Positions 62,889-64,000 of a stretch of 64,000 bases of DNA are shown piece by piece; within the stretch, counting starts at the first letter, position 1; each line of letters begins with the position of its first letter. The position numbers and the translations under genes are program-made. The DNA is taken from assembly GCA_900542265.1 (NCBI GenBank), contig UQML01000008.1, positions 1-64,000 of the forward strand, in the 5' to 3' direction. The notes beneath the pieces were generated by a model. It was not told the origin of the DNA and ran no database searches. It saw only the letters and a list, made by a program, of their open reading frames with translations. The stretch is from an uncultured Eggerthella sp. (lineage in GTDB: Bacteria; Actinomycetota; Coriobacteriia; Coriobacteriales; Eggerthellaceae).

Positions 62889-63596
62889 ATGGTAAAAAAT
62901 CAGCTACATACAAAGACTATTTTGCTCGTAGACGATGAACCAGAGCTGCTCAAACTCATGGGTGCGGTGCTCTACGCAGAGGGTTTCACCAATTTAGTGT
63001 GTGCAACCTCAGTAAGCCAAGCACTCGAAGTCTACCAAAAGACACACCCCGATCTTGCCATTCTTGATGTTGGACTTCCTGATGGCGATGGGTTTTCGCT
63101 TTGTGCCTATCTTCGCGCTCTTGATCCTCAAAGTAACCTACCTGTTATTTTCCTTACCGCACGCGATGAGACATCGGATAGGTTAACAGGCTTGCGCAGC
63201 GGAGCTGATGACTACATTACCAAGCCCTTCTCACCCCAAGAAGTCATGTTGCGTGTAACAGCTGTTTTGCGCCGCTGCTATCCTGAAGCATCTCCGGTGT
63301 ATGAACTTGCCTACTGCACGCTTAATCTTGATAATGTCGAAGTTATTCGTAAAGACGGAGAACGCGCTTTCCTGACAGCAAAAGAGCGTGCTATTTTAGC
63401 CGTGCTTGCAGAAAATGCAGGACGCATTGTAACGACCGATCAAATCTGTGAAGCAGCGTGGGGATCCACCTTTGGATACGAACAAAGCCTGCAAACTCAT
63501 GTGCGCCGTATTCGTGAAAAGATTGAAGAAAACCCCTCTTCTCCTACCTCCTTGGTAACCGTAAAAGGGCTGGGATATAAACTGCTTCTTGCTTAA
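62889..63596 (+). CDS. OmpR/PhoB-type response regulator
   Basis: 235 residues. Receiver domain: acidic pair in LLVDDEPELLKLM (~11-23), phosphorylated Asp in LAILDVGLPDGDG (~57), TARDE (~86) and KPF with Lys (~108). The C-terminal winged helix (~140-235) has LTAKERAILAVLAENAGRIVTTDQICEAAWG and LQTHVRRIREKIEENPSSPTSLVTVKGLGYKLL. It probably controls the divergent ABC genes, with the kinase starting 34 bases downstream. No ribosome binding site before the ATG. Confidence 0.94.
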   Translation: MVKNQLHTKTILLVDDEPELLKLMGAVLYAEGFTNLVCATSVSQALEVYQKTHPDLAILDVGLPDGDGFSLCAYLRALDPQSNLPVIFLTARDETSDRLTGLRSGADDYITKPFSPQEVMLRVTAVLRRCYPEASPVYELAYCTLNLDNVEVIRKDGERAFLTAKERAILAVLAENAGRIVTTDQICEAAWGSTFGYEQSLQTHVRRIREKIEENPSSPTSLVTVKGLGYKLLLA

Positions 63597-63630
63597 AACG
63601 TAAGCAAGAATATAACTTTTTTGTGTATGC

Positions 63631-64000
63631 ATGTCAGATAATGAACAACATACTCACTTCAAAAATGGATGCATCTATGACCCGAGTGTCTATAAAACCA
63701 TCCCTCGTGGAAGCGCTCCCCTTCCTCCGGTAGTTGAAGTTCAAAGAAACCCCTACCCCAAAGAAGCTAAACGTCCCGGCAAACACTTTGCCGCCAAGCA
63801 AGTGCTCATCTTTATGGGTATGGTATTTATTGTGGTCACATTAGACTTCATGCTCTACATTGCCTTCTCCCTCGCAGAATTTGCAGGCAGTGGCGATACC
63901 CTCCACAATCCTTCAAGCTATATTTGGGAACTTAAAGATACCTTACGTGAAGAGGATAATCACTGGACGGTTTCTGATCCTGATCAGCTCAAGACCGTTC
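63631..64000 (+). CDS. Sensor histidine kinase, N-terminal part (runs off the window)
   Basis: An open frame begins MSDNEQHTHFKNGCIYDPSV at 63631 and continues to the last base, about 123 codons. A cytoplasmic segment (~1-55), rich in Pro/Lys, precedes a membrane segment (VLIFMGMVFIVVTLDFMLYIAF, ~61-82), then at least 40 extracytoplasmic residues (NPSSYIWELKDTLREEDNHW). The HK catalytic core lies outside. Kinase identity rests on its position behind the response regulator. The extracytoplasmic part argues against a BceS-type sensor without a loop. Confidence 0.7.
   Translation, partial: MSDNEQHTHFKNGCIYDPSVYKTIPRGSAPLPPVVEVQRNPYPKEAKRPGKHFAAKQVLIFMGMVFIVVTLDFMLYIAFSLAEFAGSGDTLHNPSSYIWELKDTLREEDNHWTVSDPDQLKTV

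Overview
The window comes from a low-to-mid GC member of the Coriobacteriia (Actinomycetota), most likely the Atopobium/Lancefieldella/Fannyhessea group (Atopobiaceae). Grounds: the partial 16S rRNA at the left edge has an actinobacterial signature and reads like that group; the gene content is of an anaerobic host-associated bacterium (NfnAB, radical-SAM enzymes, no respiratory chain genes, rich surface-protein locus). The genus is inferred from recall, not from an alignment.

Layout. 1-898: 5' part of a 16S rRNA gene on the minus strand, with its promoter and boxA-like leader at about 1056-1156. 1559-12868 (minus): a housekeeping block read in the order murA, LCP cell-wall ligase, nfnA, nfnB, folC, SRP RNA (ffs), DedA, dnaX, ybaB, recR. 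13026-16307 (minus): rpsB-tsf with a terminator, then rlmB and a NYN nuclease. tRNA-Gln(UUG) lies at 16561 on the plus strand. 16769-26304: accessory transport and redox genes, including a MarR-MATE operon with two palindromic operators in its promoter, a ZIP metal transporter, the first of two unusual MFS-CBS fusion transporters, and a glycosyltransferase.

26610-34122 (minus): the most striking region, a compact five-gene surface operon. It encodes a ~1500-residue beta-helix/Cna-B adhesin with a 9-G homopolymer near its 5' end, two TasA/camelysin-type fibre subunits, an LPKTG sortase substrate and a membrane-anchored MucBP-like protein. It has its own promoter (34226-34255) and terminator (26541-26581). 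Neither a sortase nor a SipW-type signal peptidase is encoded in the window.

34376-48978: mixed genes, including a hypoxanthine-DNA glycosylase-like protein, a radical-SAM DNA-repair pair of unknown function, TatD, TcdA, MtnA, an AarF/UbiB kinase and an ATP-grasp enzyme. 48986-53048: thiazole biosynthesis (thiS-thiF-thiG-thiH-thiE) behind a leader with a strong terminator-like hairpin, divergent from a TauE/SafE transporter. 53012-59678: a cation/proton antiporter, a ClC channel, the second MFS-CBS fusion and a CorA-like transporter. 59686-64000: a Bce-like ABC transporter divergent from a two-component system whose sensor kinase runs off the right edge.

No CRISPR array, insertion sequence, prophage or plasmid gene was seen. 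The best candidates for undescribed biology are the phase-variable fibre operon, the duplicated MFS-CBS transporters and the thiS leader.
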